From the NCBI RefSeq assembly GCF_000272105.2, contig NZ_AJZD02000121.1:1-44238 (forward strand): DNA of 44,238 nucleotides, written 5' to 3'. The notes below the pieces were generated by a model. It was not told the DNA's origin, searched no databases, and saw nothing but the letters and a program-made list of their open reading frames with translations. The position numbers and the translations under genes are program-made. Each line of letters starts with the position of its first letter. The first letter of the stretch is position 1. Of this stretch, positions 1 through 10,243 are shown in pieces. This DNA is from Vibrio splendidus 12E03 (GTDB lineage: Bacteria > Pseudomonadota > Gammaproteobacteria > Enterobacterales > Vibrionaceae).

Positions 1-34
1 AAGCTAGAAGCTAGAAGCTAGAAGCTAGAATAGC
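1..34. repeat. Heptanucleotide tandem repeat (AAGCTAG)x4
   Basis: Four perfect head-to-tail copies of AAGCTAG occupy positions 1-28, followed by a decayed copy. The array starts at the window edge, so its full length is unknown. It lies just before a terminator hairpin between metF and whatever gene lies to the left. Simple repeats of this kind occur at two other gene ends in the window. Confidence 0.9.
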
Positions 35-70
35 AAAAGGCTTGAACTCTTAGAGTCCAAGCCTTTTTTG
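35..70. terminator. Bidirectional rho-independent terminator after metF
   Basis: A long hairpin has arms AAAAGGCTTG and CAAGCCTTTT with inner pairing ACTCT/AGAGT, and a T run follows on the plus strand. On the minus strand the complementary arm gives a shorter T run, so it can end metF transcripts as well as transcripts arriving from the left. Confidence 0.8.
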
Positions 71-141
71 TATCTATAGGATTTGAAATTTTACAGCCAG
101 AGGCTTTTACAAGCACTTAGGCTTTACTTCTTAGACTTTGC

Positions 142-1077
<936 letters not shown>

Positions 1078-1090
1078 TCAAATCCTTAAA

Positions 1091-1114
1091 CGACGTTTAG
1101 ACGTCTATATGTCT
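1091..1114 (-). promoter_or_regulatory. MetJ operator (met boxes) of metF
   Basis: Three contiguous 8-bp met boxes: a degenerate CGACGTTT, a perfect AGACGTCT (1099-1106) and ATATGTCT (1107-1114). MetJ dimers are known to bind tandem AGACGTCT repeats cooperatively. The array lies 50-73 bases upstream of the metF start, where the promoter should be. Confidence 0.88.
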
Positions 1115-1226
1115 GTAGGATGTATTGAATACGATTTAATGTCAACAGATCCATTATGAATTTTTTTCAAGTAGATCGTGAGTAAAACTCAAGTCATTAG
1201 ATGGGTCGCAAAGCAGAAATAAGGAA

Positions 1227-1262
1227 GAAAAAAGGCTGAGAAACACATCGTGCTTTCAGCCT
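1227..1262 (-). terminator. Terminator of metBL operon
   Basis: Arms AGGCTGA (1233-1239) and TCAGCCT (1256-1262) flank a 16-base loop. On the minus strand the stem is followed by a run of Ts (the A run at 1228-1233 on the plus strand). It lies about 55 bases beyond the metL stop codon. Confidence 0.7.
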
Positions 1263-1317
1263 CATTTATCTTAGTGAATAGTATGCTATTTAGACACTAA
1301 ACCAACCGATTTGAAAA

Positions 1318-3729
1318 TCAAAACAGGCTAGACATTCTGTTTAGATCAGATTGAATTGCACCAGCTGTGACTTCACGTCCTGCACCTGGGCCACGGATAA
1401 CCAATGGATTATCTTTGTACCATTTGCTCTCAATCGCAAAGATGTTGTCGCAAGGCAACAAGTTCGCCAGAGCATGTTCTTTAGACAGTGCTTCAACGCC
1501 TACGGTTGCCTTACCGTTCTTCTCCAAACGCGCTACGTAACGTAGAACTTTCTGTTGAGAGTGCGCTTTCTCTAAACGCTCAGCCAGCTCTTCGCTCAGT
1601 ACAGAAGCTTTGTCGAAGAAGTCATCCACAGATAGATCTTGCAGCTTTGCAGGTACGAGCGATTCCACTTTTACGTTTTCAGGTTCGATATCCAAACCAG
1701 ATTCACGCGCCAGAATCACCAGCTTACGCATCACGTCTGAGCCATCTAGGTCAGCACGAGGGTCAGGTTCCGTAAGGCCTTGTTGCCATGCTAAGTCAAC
1801 CAACTCGCTGAACGGCACGGTGCCATCAAACTGTTGGAACAACCAAGACAACGTGCCCGAGAAAATGCCAGACAACGCAATGATGTCATCGCCACTTTCA
1901 CGTAGGTCACGTACCGTGTGGTTAATCGGCAATCCAGCACCCACTGTCGCGTTGTACAACCAATGACGGCTGATCTTAGCGAAAGCATCTTGTACTTGAT
2001 GGTAATACTCGCTCGATGCAGAACCTGCCACCTTGTTCGCCGAGATTAGGTGAATACCTTGTTGTGCGATTTGCAGATACTTTGCTGCAAGCACTGGGCT
2101 CGCAGTCACATCCAGAACCACTGCTTCGTCATAACCTTGAATAGAGCCCAAACGCTCTAACCAGTCGTTACCATTGTTAGCAATCGCTTCGTCGTCAAAG
2201 CGCTTACCTACCGAAGTCGCATCAATGCCTTGATCGTCGAACCAATAGGTTTGGCTATCAACCACGGCAACCAATTCAAAGTTCATTCCACGGCGCTTTT
2301 CAAGTTCCGCTTTTTGCTCAGCAAACAGGCTTAACCAGCTTGAACCAATATTGCCCTTACCACACAAGGCAATCGCAACACGCTTCTGCGCTTGGAACAG
2401 TTGAGAATGAATGCCTTTCACTAGACTTGATGTTTCACTCTTACGAATCACAGCCACCAAGCTTAAGCCTGAGTTCGCTTCTGAGATGAACTCAACCGGA
2501 GAGCTCTTAAGCTGCTGGTAGAAACCGTAGCAATGGTTCGGGTTCTTAGTCACACCCGCACCCACTGCAGCAATCAGAGAGAAACCTTCTTTTAGCTTAA
2601 TCTCAGCTTCAATCGCATGGTCTTGGAGATATTCTAATGCACCACCAGCGATCTCTTCTGTGTAGGCAAGACGCAAACAGTGTTGATCCGGTTCAAGCTC
2701 ATAAGCAAGCGGCTCAAGTTGAGCACGCTTAAGCCCTTCAAGCACTTCACTCTCTAGACGGTCGAAATCATGGCCGTGACCAAAGGTCAGTTGCACGATA
2801 AGCACTTCATCCAAAGAGGTAATAATTTTTGCGCCACGACCCGATGCCAATACACGCTCGATCTGTGTAGAGCCCGCTTCTGGCTGATAGCTGCAGCGTA
2901 AGCTTAAATCCATAGCACTTTGAGCCACAGGCTGTAGTGTTCGGCTGTGAAGCACTGGAGCGGCAAGACGAGCCAATTCGCTGGCTTCATCAAGGCGAAG
3001 TAGAGGCAATAGACACGCATCTGAAACCAGACGAGGGTCAGCGCTGTAAACGCCCGCCACATCACTCCAAATCGTCACGCGTTCAATTTCAGCCAAAGCA
3101 CCAATCACGGTCGCTGAGTAATCCGAACCGTTGCGACCAAGCAGTACGGTTTCACCCTCGCAGTTCTGAGCCATAAAGCCCGTAATCACCACGCGGCAAT
3201 GTGCATGCTGCGCCAGAGCTTCTTTAATCAGAGGGTAAGAACGTGCGCGGTCGACTTCAGGCTGAGCGCCCACTTCTGCACGTAAAAAAGCACGCGCATC
3301 TTGAGCAACGGCTTGTAAATCATGTTGGCACAACAAAGCCGCGAGTAGACGTGAAGACCAAACCTCACCGTGTCCTAGCACTTTTGCTTTTTGTGCTTCG
3401 CTCAAGGGAGCCGTTAGCTCACCCAAAGCGGTAAATTCTTGTTGAATGGTTGCAGTAAGTTGTGCGGCTGATTCACCCTCAAGCAGTGCTTCAATCAGAT
3501 CGAGTTGGAACTGACGAAGTGCTTGTAGGCATTCATGGGCAATACGACCATCTTTGTCGAGCGCTTCAACAAATTCAATTAAACGGTTGGTTGTTTTGCC
3601 TGCTGCCGATACCACCACCAAATCAGATGCTGATGAGTATTCTCTAAGAATGTTGACCACGCGTTGGTAACATTCAGGATTCGCTAAACTGCTGCCACCA
3701 AATTTATGTAGCTGGCGAAAGGTTGCCAT
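1318..3729 (-). CDS. metL: Bifunctional aspartokinase II / homoserine dehydrogenase II
   Basis: Phosphorylates aspartate and later reduces aspartate semialdehyde to homoserine, the first and third steps of the common aspartate pathway, here as the methionine-linked isozyme. At 803 residues it is full length (E. coli MetL about 810). The aspartokinase domain opens with KFGGSSLANPE (residues 8-18) and contains VVSAAGKTTNRL and GRNGSDYSATV; ACT-like linker sequences follow. The homoserine dehydrogenase domain begins near residue 455 with the NAD-binding run VAIALCGKGNIGSSW and includes SANKVAGS and LSGIFSGTLSWLF. Two bases separate it from metB, and a GGGGAGGG ribosome site overlaps the end of metB, so the two are cotranscribed. 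It is MetL rather than ThrA because of the metB linkage. Confidence 0.97.
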   Translation of the reverse strand: MATFRQLHKFGGSSLANPECYQRVVNILREYSSASDLVVVSAAGKTTNRLIEFVEALDKDGRIAHECLQALRQFQLDLIEALLEGESAAQLTATIQQEFTALGELTAPLSEAQKAKVLGHGEVWSSRLLAALLCQHDLQAVAQDARAFLRAEVGAQPEVDRARSYPLIKEALAQHAHCRVVITGFMAQNCEGETVLLGRNGSDYSATVIGALAEIERVTIWSDVAGVYSADPRLVSDACLLPLLRLDEASELARLAAPVLHSRTLQPVAQSAMDLSLRCSYQPEAGSTQIERVLASGRGAKIITSLDEVLIVQLTFGHGHDFDRLESEVLEGLKRAQLEPLAYELEPDQHCLRLAYTEEIAGGALEYLQDHAIEAEIKLKEGFSLIAAVGAGVTKNPNHCYGFYQQLKSSPVEFISEANSGLSLVAVIRKSETSSLVKGIHSQLFQAQKRVAIALCGKGNIGSSWLSLFAEQKAELEKRRGMNFELVAVVDSQTYWFDDQGIDATSVGKRFDDEAIANNGNDWLERLGSIQGYDEAVVLDVTASPVLAAKYLQIAQQGIHLISANKVAGSASSEYYHQVQDAFAKISRHWLYNATVGAGLPINHTVRDLRESGDDIIALSGIFSGTLSWLFQQFDGTVPFSELVDLAWQQGLTEPDPRADLDGSDVMRKLVILARESGLDIEPENVKVESLVPAKLQDLSVDDFFDKASVLSEELAERLEKAHSQQKVLRYVARLEKNGKATVGVEALSKEHALANLLPCDNIFAIESKWYKDNPLVIRGPGAGREVTAGAIQSDLNRMSSLF

Positions 3730-3731
3730 TA

Positions 3732-4913
3732 TTAACCCTCCCCTTCAGCGATAAAGCGCTGTGTCTTTTCAAACGCTTGCTTGAGGTCATCGATTAGGTC
3801 TTCTGCATCTTCAAGGCCAACAGATAGACGCAGTAGTTGCTGAGAAACACCCGCTTCTGCTAATGCTTCTTCGCCCATCGCGCGGTGAGTCATAGACGCA
3901 GGGTGACAAATCAGGCTTTCAACGCCGCCCAATGATTCTGCCAAAGAAAACAGCTCTAACTTATCAACAAAGTATTTAAGCGCCTCGAATGAGCCCGAAA
4001 ACTCAAAGCTCAGCATTGAACCAAAGCCAAACTGCTGTTTCTTCGCAATATCATGACCTGGGTGTTCAGGAAGACTTGGGTGGTAAATAGTGCCTACTAA
4101 ATCTTGTTGCTGCAGAGATGCCAGAATTTCACGTGAGCTTTCTTCATGAACTCGCATACGCGCACCTAGCGTACGAATACCACGTAGAGTCATGTAGCTA
4201 TCAAATGGTGTGCCGGTCGCACCAATACAGTTGCCCCACCATGCTAGCTCTTCAGCGTGCTCTTCCGTTTTCGTGACGACAACGCCACCAATAACGTCCG
4301 AGTGTCCGTTGATGTACTTAGTGGTTGAGTGGATAACAAAATCCGCACCCAGTTCTAAAGGCTTTTGGAACACAGGAGTCAAAAACGTGTTGTCGACAGC
4401 AACCAGAGCACCAACCTCTTTCGCTTTACGGCAAGTTTCTGCAATATCAACCACACGAACCAGTGGATTCGATGGTGTTTCGATTAAGATCAACTTTGGC
4501 TTAAGCGCGATCGCCGCATCCAGCGCGGCTTGATCCGATTGATCAACGAACAGAACTTTGAAGTCACCTTTTAGCGAGCGAGTGTTAAACAGACGGTACG
4601 TACCGCCGTAGCAGTCGTGCGGTGCAATAATAAGATCATCGCCGCCTAAGAAAGCCGAAACCCATAAGTTAAGCGCCGAAGTACCGCAGTTAGTCACAAC
4701 CGCGCCTTTGCCTGATTCAAGCTCAAACAGTGCCGTCTCTAATAAACCGCGGTTTGGGTTACCAGAACGGGTGTAATCGTACTTTGGCACTTCACCAAAA
4801 GCGGGAAACCCATAGTTAGTCGAAAGATAAATGGGTGGGACAACGGCATGGTGTTGCGTGTCTGACTCGATACCAGTACGTACTGCGATTGTTGCTGGCT
4901 TCCGGCTGCTCAT
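3732..4913 (-). CDS. metB: Cystathionine gamma-synthase
   Basis: PLP enzyme that joins an activated homoserine ester to cysteine to give cystathionine in methionine synthesis. I take the ATG at 4913 (393 residues, start MSSRKPATIAVRTG) rather than an in-frame start at 4949, because AAGGAAG lies directly before it at ribosome-site distance and the family begins in this way. The PLP lysine is expected at K199 in HSTTKYINGHSDVIGG, with YTRSGNPNRGLLE and TNCGTSALNL as further family motifs. It is first gene of a metB-metL operon, divergent from metJ, and the shared 216-base region carries five met boxes. Cystathionine beta-lyase is the nearest relative; the metBL linkage decides for MetB. Confidence 0.97.
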   Translation of the reverse strand: MSSRKPATIAVRTGIESDTQHHAVVPPIYLSTNYGFPAFGEVPKYDYTRSGNPNRGLLETALFELESGKGAVVTNCGTSALNLWVSAFLGGDDLIIAPHDCYGGTYRLFNTRSLKGDFKVLFVDQSDQAALDAAIALKPKLILIETPSNPLVRVVDIAETCRKAKEVGALVAVDNTFLTPVFQKPLELGADFVIHSTTKYINGHSDVIGGVVVTKTEEHAEELAWWGNCIGATGTPFDSYMTLRGIRTLGARMRVHEESSREILASLQQQDLVGTIYHPSLPEHPGHDIAKKQQFGFGSMLSFEFSGSFEALKYFVDKLELFSLAESLGGVESLICHPASMTHRAMGEEALAEAGVSQQLLRLSVGLEDAEDLIDDLKQAFEKTQRFIAEGEG

Positions 4914-5014
4914 AGGTGCTTCCTTACAAGTTTTGCGTCTGAGAATCACAGCTGCTTGTCGGCATTTTGCGGCTGTGTTAGATATATGTTATTCACTTTA
5001 CTTTCATAAACGTG

Positions 5015-5054
5015 AGACGTCAACACTTCTAGACGTCTATATGTCTATATGTCT
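5015..5054. promoter_or_regulatory. MetJ operator between metB and metJ (five met boxes)
   Basis: Five contiguous octamers in register: AGACGTCA (5015-5022), ACACTTCT (5023-5030), a perfect AGACGTCT (5031-5038), then ATATGTCT twice (5039-5054). This is a long MetJ operator in the divergent metBL/metJ promoter region and predicts methionine (SAM)-dependent repression of metBL and autoregulation of metJ. Confidence 0.9.
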
Positions 5055-5129
5055 TTGCTTATGGCAGTAAATCCCGCTAAAATCACCACTATTAATTTAT
5101 TCTAACAACTAAAGTGATGAAGGTACGCA

Positions 5130-5450
5130 ATGGCCGACTGGAATGGTGAATACATAAGCCCATATGCTGAGCATGGAAAGAAAAGCGAACAAGTAAAGAA
5201 AATTACAGTTTCTATCCCTCTAAAAGTGTTAAAGGTTCTTACTGACGAGCGTACTCGCCGCCAGATTAATAACCTACGCCATGCAACAAACAGTGAGCTA
5301 CTGTGCGAAGCCTTTCTACATGCGTACACAGGCCAACCACTACCAACGGATGAAGACCTTCGTAAAGACCGCCCAGACGATATTCCTGCTGAAGTGAAAA
5401 AGCTGATGACAGAGATGGGTATCGAGTTCGAAGCGTTTGACGAAGAATAA
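5130..5450 (+). CDS. metJ: Methionine repressor MetJ
   Basis: Ribbon-helix-helix repressor that uses S-adenosylmethionine as corepressor and binds met boxes. The 106-residue length matches the family (105). The DNA-contacting strand is [10 protein letters not shown] (about residues 23-32), followed by the helix pair [25 protein letters not shown]. The start at 5130 has a GAAGG-type site upstream. Divergent from metBL, with a met-box array between them, and a second array before metF. A terminator hairpin lies about 100 bases downstream and is shared with the malic enzyme gene that faces it. Confidence 0.98.
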   Translation: MADWNGEYISPYAEHGKKSEQVKKITVSIPLKVLKVLTDERTRRQINNLRHATNSELLCEAFLHAYTGQPLPTDEDLRKDRPDDIPAEVKKLMTEMGIEFEAFDEE

Positions 5451-5551
5451 AAACAACTCAGTCACTGCCTTCATTATTGATTCGCTCTAGCTGAACCTTA
5501 TTTATCACATCGCGCATAGCTTTTTATGATTGCGCTGTGAATGATAGACAT

Positions 5552-5585
5552 AAAAAAACCGACTCCAGATGAGTCGGTTTTTTAT
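5552..5585. terminator. Bidirectional terminator between metJ and malic enzyme gene
   Basis: Perfect stem AAACCGACTC / GAGTCGGTTT with loop CAGAT, flanked by an A run and a T run, so it can terminate both convergent genes. Confidence 0.9.
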
Positions 5586-5616
5586 TATTCTTTTTGGCTC
5601 AATAGAGCAACAGCTA

Positions 5617-6906
5617 TTAAGCCATATAGTTAGCAGGCATCTCGATACGAGCTACGCCAGATTCAACAGCCGCTTCCGCAACTGCTCGTGCTACGCGAGG
5701 AAGTAGACGTGGGTCCATTGGCTTAGGAATGATGTAACCCTTACCGAACTCCAGTGCAGTCTCGCCCGCAGCTGCTAGTACTTCAGCTGGAACTGCTTCT
5801 TTCGCCAGTTCACGAATCGCTTTAACCGCCGCTAGCTTCATTTCGTCATTAATTTCGCTCGCACGCACGTCTAGTGCACCACGGAAAATGAATGGGAAAC
5901 AAAGTACGTTGTTTACTTGGTTAGGGTAATCACTGCGGCCTGTACCCATGATTAGGTCAGAACGAACTTCGTGTGCAAGCTCAGGCTTGATCTCTGGATC
6001 TGGGTTTGAACATGCAAACACAACAGGCTTATCAGCCATCAACGTTAGTGCTTCAGCAGGCAGTAGGTTAGGACCCGATACACCCAAGAATAGGTCAGCG
6101 CCTTCGATAACATCTTCAAGCGTTCGCTTGTCAGTGTTATTTGCGAACAGCTCTTTGTATTCATTTAGGTCATCACGACGAGTGTGAATCACACCTTTAC
6201 GGTCAAGCATGTAGATTTTTTCACGCTGAGCGCCACACTTAATCAGTAGTTCCATACAAGCAACCGCCGCTGCGCCAGCACCTAAACAAACGATCTTACA
6301 CTCTTCAAGTTTCTTACCTTGAAGCTCGATCGCGTTCAGCATACCCGCTGCCGTTACAATCGCTGTACCGTGTTGGTCATCGTGGAATACCGGCACATCA
6401 CAACGTTCAATCAGGCGACGTTCAATCTCAAAACAGTCTGGTGCTTTGATGTCTTCTAGGTTAATACCGCCGAATGTATCTGCGATATTCGCAACCGTAT
6501 CAACGAACTCATCGATTGTGCGGTGTTTCACTTCAATATCGATAGAATCTAAACCAGCAAAACGCTTAAACAGGAGCGCTTTACCTTCCATTACTGGTTT
6601 AGAAGCAATAGGACCAAGGTTACCTAGGCCAAGAATCGCTGTACCGTTAGAGATAACAGCAACCATGTTGCCTTTACCTGTGTACTTATAGACGTTATCA
6701 ACGTTCTGTGCGATCTCGCGAACAGGCTCAGCCACGCCTGGGCTGTATGCAAGTGCTAGGTCTTCTGCAGAGTTTGCAGGCTTCGTCAGTTCTACGGCAA
6801 TTTTGCCTGGAATCGGGAACTCATGATAATCAAGAGCTTGCTGACGGAATTGTTCTTGAGGTGATAATTCTTGAGAGGATTGAGCTTGGCTGCTGTCTTC
6901 AGACAT
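5617..6906 (-). CDS. NAD(P)-dependent malic enzyme (short form)
   Basis: Oxidatively decarboxylates malate to pyruvate with reduction of NAD(P). At 429 residues it carries only the malic domain and the NAD-binding domain. Visible motifs are [29 protein letters not shown] (metal and substrate site), [11 protein letters not shown], the Rossmann run VCLGAGAAA and [10 protein letters not shown]. It lacks the C-terminal phosphotransacetylase-like domain that makes enterobacterial MaeB about 760 residues, so it resembles the short malic enzymes of Bacillus (YtsJ type). Coenzyme preference cannot be read safely. Single gene; faces metJ across a shared terminator. The 333 bases upstream hold its promoter but no further gene. 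Confidence 0.93.
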   Translation of the reverse strand: MSEDSSQAQSSQELSPQEQFRQQALDYHEFPIPGKIAVELTKPANSAEDLALAYSPGVAEPVREIAQNVDNVYKYTGKGNMVAVISNGTAILGLGNLGPIASKPVMEGKALLFKRFAGLDSIDIEVKHRTIDEFVDTVANIADTFGGINLEDIKAPDCFEIERRLIERCDVPVFHDDQHGTAIVTAAGMLNAIELQGKKLEECKIVCLGAGAAAVACMELLIKCGAQREKIYMLDRKGVIHTRRDDLNEYKELFANNTDKRTLEDVIEGADLFLGVSGPNLLPAEALTLMADKPVVFACSNPDPEIKPELAHEVRSDLIMGTGRSDYPNQVNNVLCFPFIFRGALDVRASEINDEMKLAAVKAIRELAKEAVPAEVLAAAGETALEFGKGYIIPKPMDPRLLPRVARAVAEAAVESGVARIEMPANYMA

Positions 6907-7194
6907 AGGTGTAGGTTCCTAGGATATTATTATTTGGGGGATCTTGTTCATGTTAATGGATGTACTTCAAAGTTCCTAGGTGGTTGAAGCCTCTGTCTCA
7001 TTAAAAAACGAGATTTCACTACTAATAAGACCAGTGAGCAGTTGAAATTACTATCGCTTGTTGAACTTTCGTGCGGAATTTTAGTGGTGAATGATAAGCA
7101 AGGAACTGCCCTGCAATAGAATAAAGAGGCAACTTATCGTTAGGTGAGATGGATACTTGAATGGAAGTCAGTAATTTTACAAATTGCAGGCAAC
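6907..7194. other. Intergenic region between malic enzyme gene and rpmE terminator
   Basis: No gene is supported here. The region must contain the promoter of the malic enzyme gene. The only pattern seen is the 8-bp palindrome-like word TTCCTAGG, present twice (6916-6923 and 6973-6980), 57 bases apart, which could be an operator pair or chance. Confidence 0.4.
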
Positions 7195-7222
7195 AAAAAA
7201 GGACACCGAAGTGTCCTTTTTA
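7195..7222 (-). terminator. Terminator of rpmE
   Basis: Hairpin GGACAC CGAA GTGTCC flanked by an A run on the plus strand, giving a T run for minus-strand transcripts. It lies 18 bases beyond the rpmE stop. Confidence 0.88.
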
Positions 7223-7239
7223 TGTCTAAATAGCGAGAA

Positions 7240-7458
7240 TTACTTCTTGCTAGAAAGAGCACCGAAACGCTTGTTGAAGCGATCAACACGGCCGCCTGTA
7301 TCTACGATACGTTGCTTACCAGTGTAGAACGGGTGACATTTGTCACATACGTCTAGGTGGATTGATTCTTTTGCTAGCGTTGAGTTGAACTCAAATGTGT
7401 TGCCGCAAGAACAAGTAGCAGTAACTGCTTTGTATTCTGGGTGGATTCCAGCTTTCAT
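7240..7458 (-). CDS. rpmE: 50S ribosomal protein L31 (zinc-binding type)
   Basis: Component of the large ribosomal subunit that bridges to the 30S head. The 72-residue product starts MKAGIHPEY and keeps the zinc-ribbon cysteines C16, C18, C38 and C41 (CSC near the N terminus and CDKC later), so it is the C+ form that is usually replaced by a paralogue under zinc limitation. It is divergent from priA, the standard gammaproteobacterial arrangement, and has a clear terminator. Its leader (about 340 bases up to priA) could host the known type of L31 autoregulation, but I see no specific element. Confidence 0.98.
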   Translation of the reverse strand: MKAGIHPEYKAVTATCSCGNTFEFNSTLAKESIHLDVCDKCHPFYTGKQRIVDTGGRVDRFNKRFGALSSKK

Positions 7459-7801
7459 GGGATAACCTCAAGTAGGCCGTGTCGCTATACGATTCTAAGC
7501 CGCACACCACACGTAGTTTAAAAAAGAAATAAAGACACCGCATTCGCACAAAAGAGTGACGAAGCCATACCTTTAAGGCGCAGTATAGTAATGAATCTAT
7601 AAGGCAGGATCAACTGATTTGATACATTTTTCACCAATTGTGTCTTTATTTCCTTTTTAAGCAGAAGCGTTGATTGAAATTTGGGGATGAAGCTGCCTCC
7701 ATGCGTTAGCTTGCCCTCTCTCATTCAAACTGCTCCTCGAATTTAACCGCCTTATCCTTTAGACTGTTCGCTCTCGTCAACTCAGATAAAGCCGTCCCTT
7801 T
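7459..7801. other. rpmE/priA divergent intergenic region
   Basis: 343 bases with no supported gene. It must hold the two divergent promoters. A candidate minus-strand -10 (TATACT, complement of 7582-7587) can be seen, but no convincing -35. A minus-strand open frame at 7518-7724 looks like chance. Confidence 0.4.
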
Positions 7802-10003
7802 ATGCGTCCAATGATTGCCCGCGTGGCACTGCCTGTTCCACTCGACAAGCAGTTCGATTACAAGATTCCAAGCCACCTATTTCCGATTATTGGTGGACGA
7901 GTCTCTGTGCCTTTTGGACGACAAACCTTAACCGGCATTGTCACGGCTCTGGTTAACGAATCTGAATTCGAGCTAGACAAGCTCAAACCCATTAAAGCCT
8001 TATTAGACAATCAGCCTGTTTGGCCGGAATCTGTCTATTCACTGTTAATGTGGTGCAGTCAGTTTTATCAGTACCCCCTTGGCGAAACCTTTGCTAACGC
8101 CCTTCCGAGCGCTCTAAGAAAAGGCAAAGCCGCCGACTTCGCGACGCTGGTTGAGTGGCAGTTAACGCCATCAGGCAAAGATCAGTTAATGCAAGGTTTT
8201 GGTCGCGCGGTCAAGCAAGCCAAAGTGATGCATATGCTTGAGCAAGGCCCCGTTCCCCATCAAGAGTTCATTGATGAAGAAGTTGGCAGCGCCGTACTCA
8301 AGACACTAGAAGAGAAAGGCTGGATTGAATCGGTAGAGAAAAAGCCAAAGCGTCAGCCGTGGCCAGTTGATCTTGAAAACGACCAAGACAAGCCTAAACT
8401 CAATGCCGAACAAGCCATCGCGATTGCGACCGTAAATAGCCAGACCGACTTCGGTTGTTTCCTGCTAGAGGGTGTCACTGGCTCAGGTAAGACCGAGGTC
8501 TACCTGAATATGATTAAGCCGATTCTCGACCAAGGTAAACAAGCATTAGTGCTCGTGCCCGAGATTGGTCTCACCCCTCAAACGATTAACCGCTTTAAGC
8601 GACGCTTTAATGTACCTGTTGAGGTTATCCACTCGGGCTTAAACGATTCTGAGCGACTGAATGCTTGGTTATCGGCGCGCGATAAAATAGCGGGCATCGT
8701 GATTGGTACCCGTTCAGCTCTGTTCACGCCGTTTGCTGACCTAGGCATTATCATTGTCGACGAAGAGCACGATGCCTCTTATAAACAGCAAGATAGCCTG
8801 CGCTACCACGCTCGAGATGTGGCGATCATGCGTGCTCATAAAGCGCAGATCCCGGTTGTGTTAGGCTCGGCGACTCCAGCCTTTGAGACGCTGCACAACG
8901 CTCAGATCGGCAAATACAGTTATCTCACCCTGACTTCACGTGCGGGTGTCGCACTGCCGACCACCAATAAGGTGTTGGATGTTAAAGGTGAATATCTAGA
9001 AAGTGGTTTGTCTGCGTCGTTAATTGCAGAGATGCAAAGACACCTCAAAGCTGGCAACCAAGTGATGCTGTTCCTCAATCGTCGAGGGTTTTCTCCGGCA
9101 TTAATGTGTCACGATTGTGGTTGGACAGCCGAATGTAAACGTTGCGATGCTTACTACACCTATCACCAATACAGCAATGAGATGCGCTGCCACCACTGTG
9201 GTTCTCAGCAGCATATCGTGCACAATTGCCAAGGCTGTGGATCTGCAAACTTAGTGACAGTGGGTGTCGGGACCGAGCAGTTAGAAGCTCAACTTGGTCA
9301 ACTATTCCCGGAATACAAAACCATTCGTATTGACCGCGACAGCACCCGCCGTAAAGGCAGCTTAGAAAGCGCGCTCGAGTCGATTCGTAAGGGTGAATTC
9401 CAAATTCTTATCGGCACGCAGATGCTTGCTAAGGGTCACCATTTCCCTGACGTGACACTTGTGGCGTTATTGGATGTGGATGGCTCTTTATATAGTAGTG
9501 ACTTCCGTGCGTCTGAACGTCTTGCCCAGCTATTCATCCAAGTAGCGGGACGCGCAGGGCGATCAAGCAAACCCGGTGAGGTGATCTTACAAACCCACCA
9601 CCCAGAACATGGGTTGCTGCAAGCCTTGCTACACAAAGACTACAACCATTTTGCTCAGACGGCGCTGGCAGAACGTAAGCAGGCAATGTTACCGCCTTAT
9701 ACCTTTATGACGCTGTTTAGAGCAGAAGCCAATGACACCCGCTTGGTGGAAGAGTTCTTGCGTCAGGTTCGTCACACATTGGAATCACATCCGTTGTTTG
9801 ACCAATATTGCATGGTGTTAGGGCCAACCCCGGCTCCGTTAGCAAAACGTGCAGGCAAATCGCGCTGGCAGTTAATCTTACAAACTCAGACGCGCTCGTT
9901 AATGCAGAAGCTATTAATGAGTGCCAAGCCGGCCATCAATATGTTACCTGCTGCGAAAAAAGTTCGCTGGTCACTCGATATTGAGCCGCAAGATTTGAGT
10001 TAA
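7802..10003 (+). CDS. priA: Primosomal protein N' (replication restart helicase)
   Basis: Superfamily 2 helicase that recognises stalled forks and D-loops and reloads the replisome through PriB, DnaT and DnaC. The 733 residues match the family. The N-terminal 3'-DNA-binding domain begins VALPVPLDKQFDY. Walker A GVTGSGKTE (residues 224-232), DEEH box (320-323), LGSATPAFE, a cysteine-rich zinc insert (CHDCGWTAECKRC, CHHCG, CQGCG) and the helicase motif VAGRAGR are all present. The start at 7802 has no strong ribosome site; the ATG at 7811 is an alternative. Divergent from rpmE and followed by cytR as in E. coli. Confidence 0.98.
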   Translation: MRPMIARVALPVPLDKQFDYKIPSHLFPIIGGRVSVPFGRQTLTGIVTALVNESEFELDKLKPIKALLDNQPVWPESVYSLLMWCSQFYQYPLGETFANALPSALRKGKAADFATLVEWQLTPSGKDQLMQGFGRAVKQAKVMHMLEQGPVPHQEFIDEEVGSAVLKTLEEKGWIESVEKKPKRQPWPVDLENDQDKPKLNAEQAIAIATVNSQTDFGCFLLEGVTGSGKTEVYLNMIKPILDQGKQALVLVPEIGLTPQTINRFKRRFNVPVEVIHSGLNDSERLNAWLSARDKIAGIVIGTRSALFTPFADLGIIIVDEEHDASYKQQDSLRYHARDVAIMRAHKAQIPVVLGSATPAFETLHNAQIGKYSYLTLTSRAGVALPTTNKVLDVKGEYLESGLSASLIAEMQRHLKAGNQVMLFLNRRGFSPALMCHDCGWTAECKRCDAYYTYHQYSNEMRCHHCGSQQHIVHNCQGCGSANLVTVGVGTEQLEAQLGQLFPEYKTIRIDRDSTRRKGSLESALESIRKGEFQILIGTQMLAKGHHFPDVTLVALLDVDGSLYSSDFRASERLAQLFIQVAGRAGRSSKPGEVILQTHHPEHGLLQALLHKDYNHFAQTALAERKQAMLPPYTFMTLFRAEANDTRLVEEFLRQVRHTLESHPLFDQYCMVLGPTPAPLAKRAGKSRWQLILQTQTRSLMQKLLMSAKPAINMLPAAKKVRWSLDIEPQDLS

Positions 10004-10057
10004 ACCCACTTGGGTTAAAACTAATGATAAGTTTGTTCACAAATATTTCATATTTCT

Positions 10058-10073
10058 CGTGAGCAACTTCACA
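10058..10073 (+). promoter_or_regulatory. Probable CRP site upstream of cytR
   Basis: CGTGA-GCAACT-TCACA matches the CRP consensus TGTGA-N6-TCACA at 9 of 10 core positions. It lies about 170 bases before cytR. In E. coli cytR is known to be controlled by CRP and by itself, which makes this site plausible. Confidence 0.6.
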
Positions 10074-10243
10074 CTAGTCATGTGATTTTTGTTAATCTAG
10101 CCGTAACTTTACACGGATTAAACGAATAAAATATTGCAATAAAAAAAGTGTTAGCAACACTTTCATAATATCTATTCGATTACATTTATTATTCACGCCT
10201 TAGATACTTAGGCGGCAAAGGAACTTAAAAGAGGGTTTAATTT

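Noticed and set aside
7518..7724. Small minus-strand open frame upstream of rpmE
   Set aside because: No ribosome site, composition unlike a protein, and it overlaps the promoter region of rpmE and priA.
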